This document shows positions 5,851 to 6,325 of a DNA stretch of 6,325 bases, in pieces. A program made the translations under genes and the position numbers. The notes beneath the pieces were generated by a model that saw only the letters and a list, made by a program, of their open reading frames with translations, ran no database searches and was not told where the DNA came from. Position 1 is the first letter of the stretch. Each line of letters starts with the position of its first letter. The DNA lies in NCBI GenBank assembly GCA_026000155.1, contig BNYG01000064.1, positions 1 through 6,325 on the forward strand. Reading direction: 5' to 3'. The stretch comes from Bacteroidia bacterium (lineage in GTDB: Bacteria > Bacteroidota > Bacteroidia > Bacteroidales > Azobacteroidaceae).

Positions 5851-5869
5851 ATCTGCGTGATAAAAAATC
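5831..5869 (+). repeat. TCTGCG repeat block 2, overlapping a stop codon
   Basis: This block matches the one at 5385-5412 in 26 of 28 positions and again spans the stop of the upstream gene. A T-to-A difference in the first unit removes the stop used in block 1, so reading continues four codons to TAA at 5848-5850. Confidence 0.75.
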
Positions 5870-5916
5870 AAACTTGCGCCAAAAAGCAGGCGAAAAATTG
5901 AACAAATGAAAGTCTT

Positions 5917-5950
5917 TTTGCGAATATAACGAAAAAATGCTTATTTTTAC
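5917..5950 (+). promoter_or_regulatory. Probable promoter for the peptidase E fragment
   Basis: TTTG at 5917-5920 is followed after 21 bases by TATTTTTAC at 5942-5950. The spacing is two bases longer than ideal and the -7 box has one mismatch. The ATG at 5970 lies 20 bases after it. Confidence 0.45.
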
Positions 5951-5969
5951 CGGATAAATAATTAAAGAA

Positions 5970-6221
5970 ATGAAAAACTTGTTTTTAGCCTCTTATTTTT
6001 CACCTGTAGCAAAACTTTTTGTGGAATTTACTCAAAATACCTGTGTGGGCAAAAAAGTTGTATTTATACCAACCGCAAGTGTTCCAGAGAAAGTAACGTT
6101 TTTTGTTGATGGTGATAGAAAGGTACTGCAAAAATTGGGGTTGGTTATTGATGAACTTGAAGTTTCAAAGGCGTCAAAAGATGAAATTGTAAATAAGATT
6201 AGGGATAATGGACAAAAGTGA
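5970..6221 (+). pseudogene. Peptidase E-like (S51) gene, 3' truncated
   Basis: The sequence MKNLFLASYFSPVAKLFVEF, followed by KKVVFIPTASVPEKVTFFVD and LQKLGLVIDELEVS, matches the N-terminal third of S51 peptidases (dipeptidase E type, normally about 200-230 residues). These enzymes hydrolyse Asp-X dipeptides or related substrates with a serine nucleophile in a GxSAG-type motif. The family match ends at KIRDN near 6208, just before the GGNTFFLL-like strand. The next codons, GQK and TGA, come from the repeat that starts at 6209. The catalytic serine, aspartate and histidine are all absent, so the product cannot be active. The start at 5970 fits the family N-terminus and a probable promoter lies upstream. 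The missing part may continue beyond the window, past an inserted element. Family call good; insertion as the cause is inferred. Confidence 0.8.
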
Positions 6222-6290
6222 TGCTATTTTTTTAGATGTTTTGTTCAAGTGGACAAAAGTGATGCTAAATTTTTGCGGCTAAATTTATTG
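6209..6290 (+). repeat. Two tandem 41-base repeats at the truncation point
   Basis: TGGACAAAAGTGATGCTA occurs exactly at 6209-6226 and 6250-6267, a 41-base period. The rest of each unit is AT-rich and diverged. The AAAAGTG core followed by CT(T)A resembles the 33-base units before the ATPase. The first copy begins where peptidase E homology stops. Confidence 0.8.
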
Positions 6291-6314
6291 TTCAAATTAA
6301 AACAGATATTTTTG
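6284..6314 (+). promoter_or_regulatory. Probable promoter reading out of the window
   Basis: TTTA at 6284-6287, then 19 bases, then TATTTTTG at 6307-6314, an exact TAnnTTTG box. It directly follows the 41-base repeats and points to a gene starting just beyond the right edge. Confidence 0.55.
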
Positions 6315-6325
6315 TACTGTCAAAC

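Noticed and set aside
5877..5892. CGCC / GGCG inverted repeat after the DUF6463 gene, as a terminator
   Set aside because: Only four pairs with an eight-base loop and followed by A rather than T on the + strand.
5634..5909. 91-codon + strand ORF overlapping the DUF6463 gene
   Set aside because: It is an out-of-frame shadow of a recognisable membrane protein, with a cysteine/serine-rich composition and no family signature.

Overview
The window looks like an accessory stretch of a Bacteroidota (Bacteroidetes) chromosome. The DNA is AT-rich, start codons lack clear Shine-Dalgarno sequences, and several intergenic regions carry the group's promoter pattern (TTTG, about 19 bases, TAnnTTTG). The gene families fit too: a FISUMP-type protein, an AAA ATPase with a DUF4143 tail, a DUF6463 membrane protein and a peptidase-E-like protein. 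All recognisable genes are on the + strand. The species cannot be told from the sequence.

Layout. 79-529: a small FISUMP-domain protein split by a one-base frameshift. 617-3135: a compact, probably co-transcribed block. It holds a V8-like (S1B) serine protease without a signal peptide, a 346-residue exported protein of unknown function, a small exported protein and a small non-exported protein. The last two are each broken by an apparent one-base frameshift. 3136-3267: four tandem 33-base repeats directly after the preceding stop codon, with a strong promoter in unit 2. 3270-4580: an intact AAA/DUF4143 ATPase. 4581-4966: mostly non-coding, with a promoter driving a 36-codon ORF. 4967-5395: an SRPBCC lipid-binding-fold protein that may have an overlooked signal peptide starting at a non-ATG codon. 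5464-5850: a four-helix DUF6463 membrane protein. 5970-6221: the first third of a peptidase E (S51) gene, cut off exactly where a 41-base tandem repeat begins; a promoter follows at the window edge.

Two themes stand out. First, there are two sets of tandem repeats sharing an AAAAGTG core. Each abuts the end of a coding sequence and carries or is followed by a Bacteroidota promoter; one leads into the DUF4143 ATPase and the other destroys a peptidase gene. This suggests that repeat leader plus ATPase behaves as a cassette that inserts into or behind genes, and predicts a related ATPase just past the right edge. Second, three small genes each need one base skipped in the same direction to read through, while the larger genes are intact. 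This may be gene decay or an insertion-type sequencing artefact.

The protease block could be a functional unit, with a protease acting on or alongside exported partners, but its role cannot be read from the sequence.
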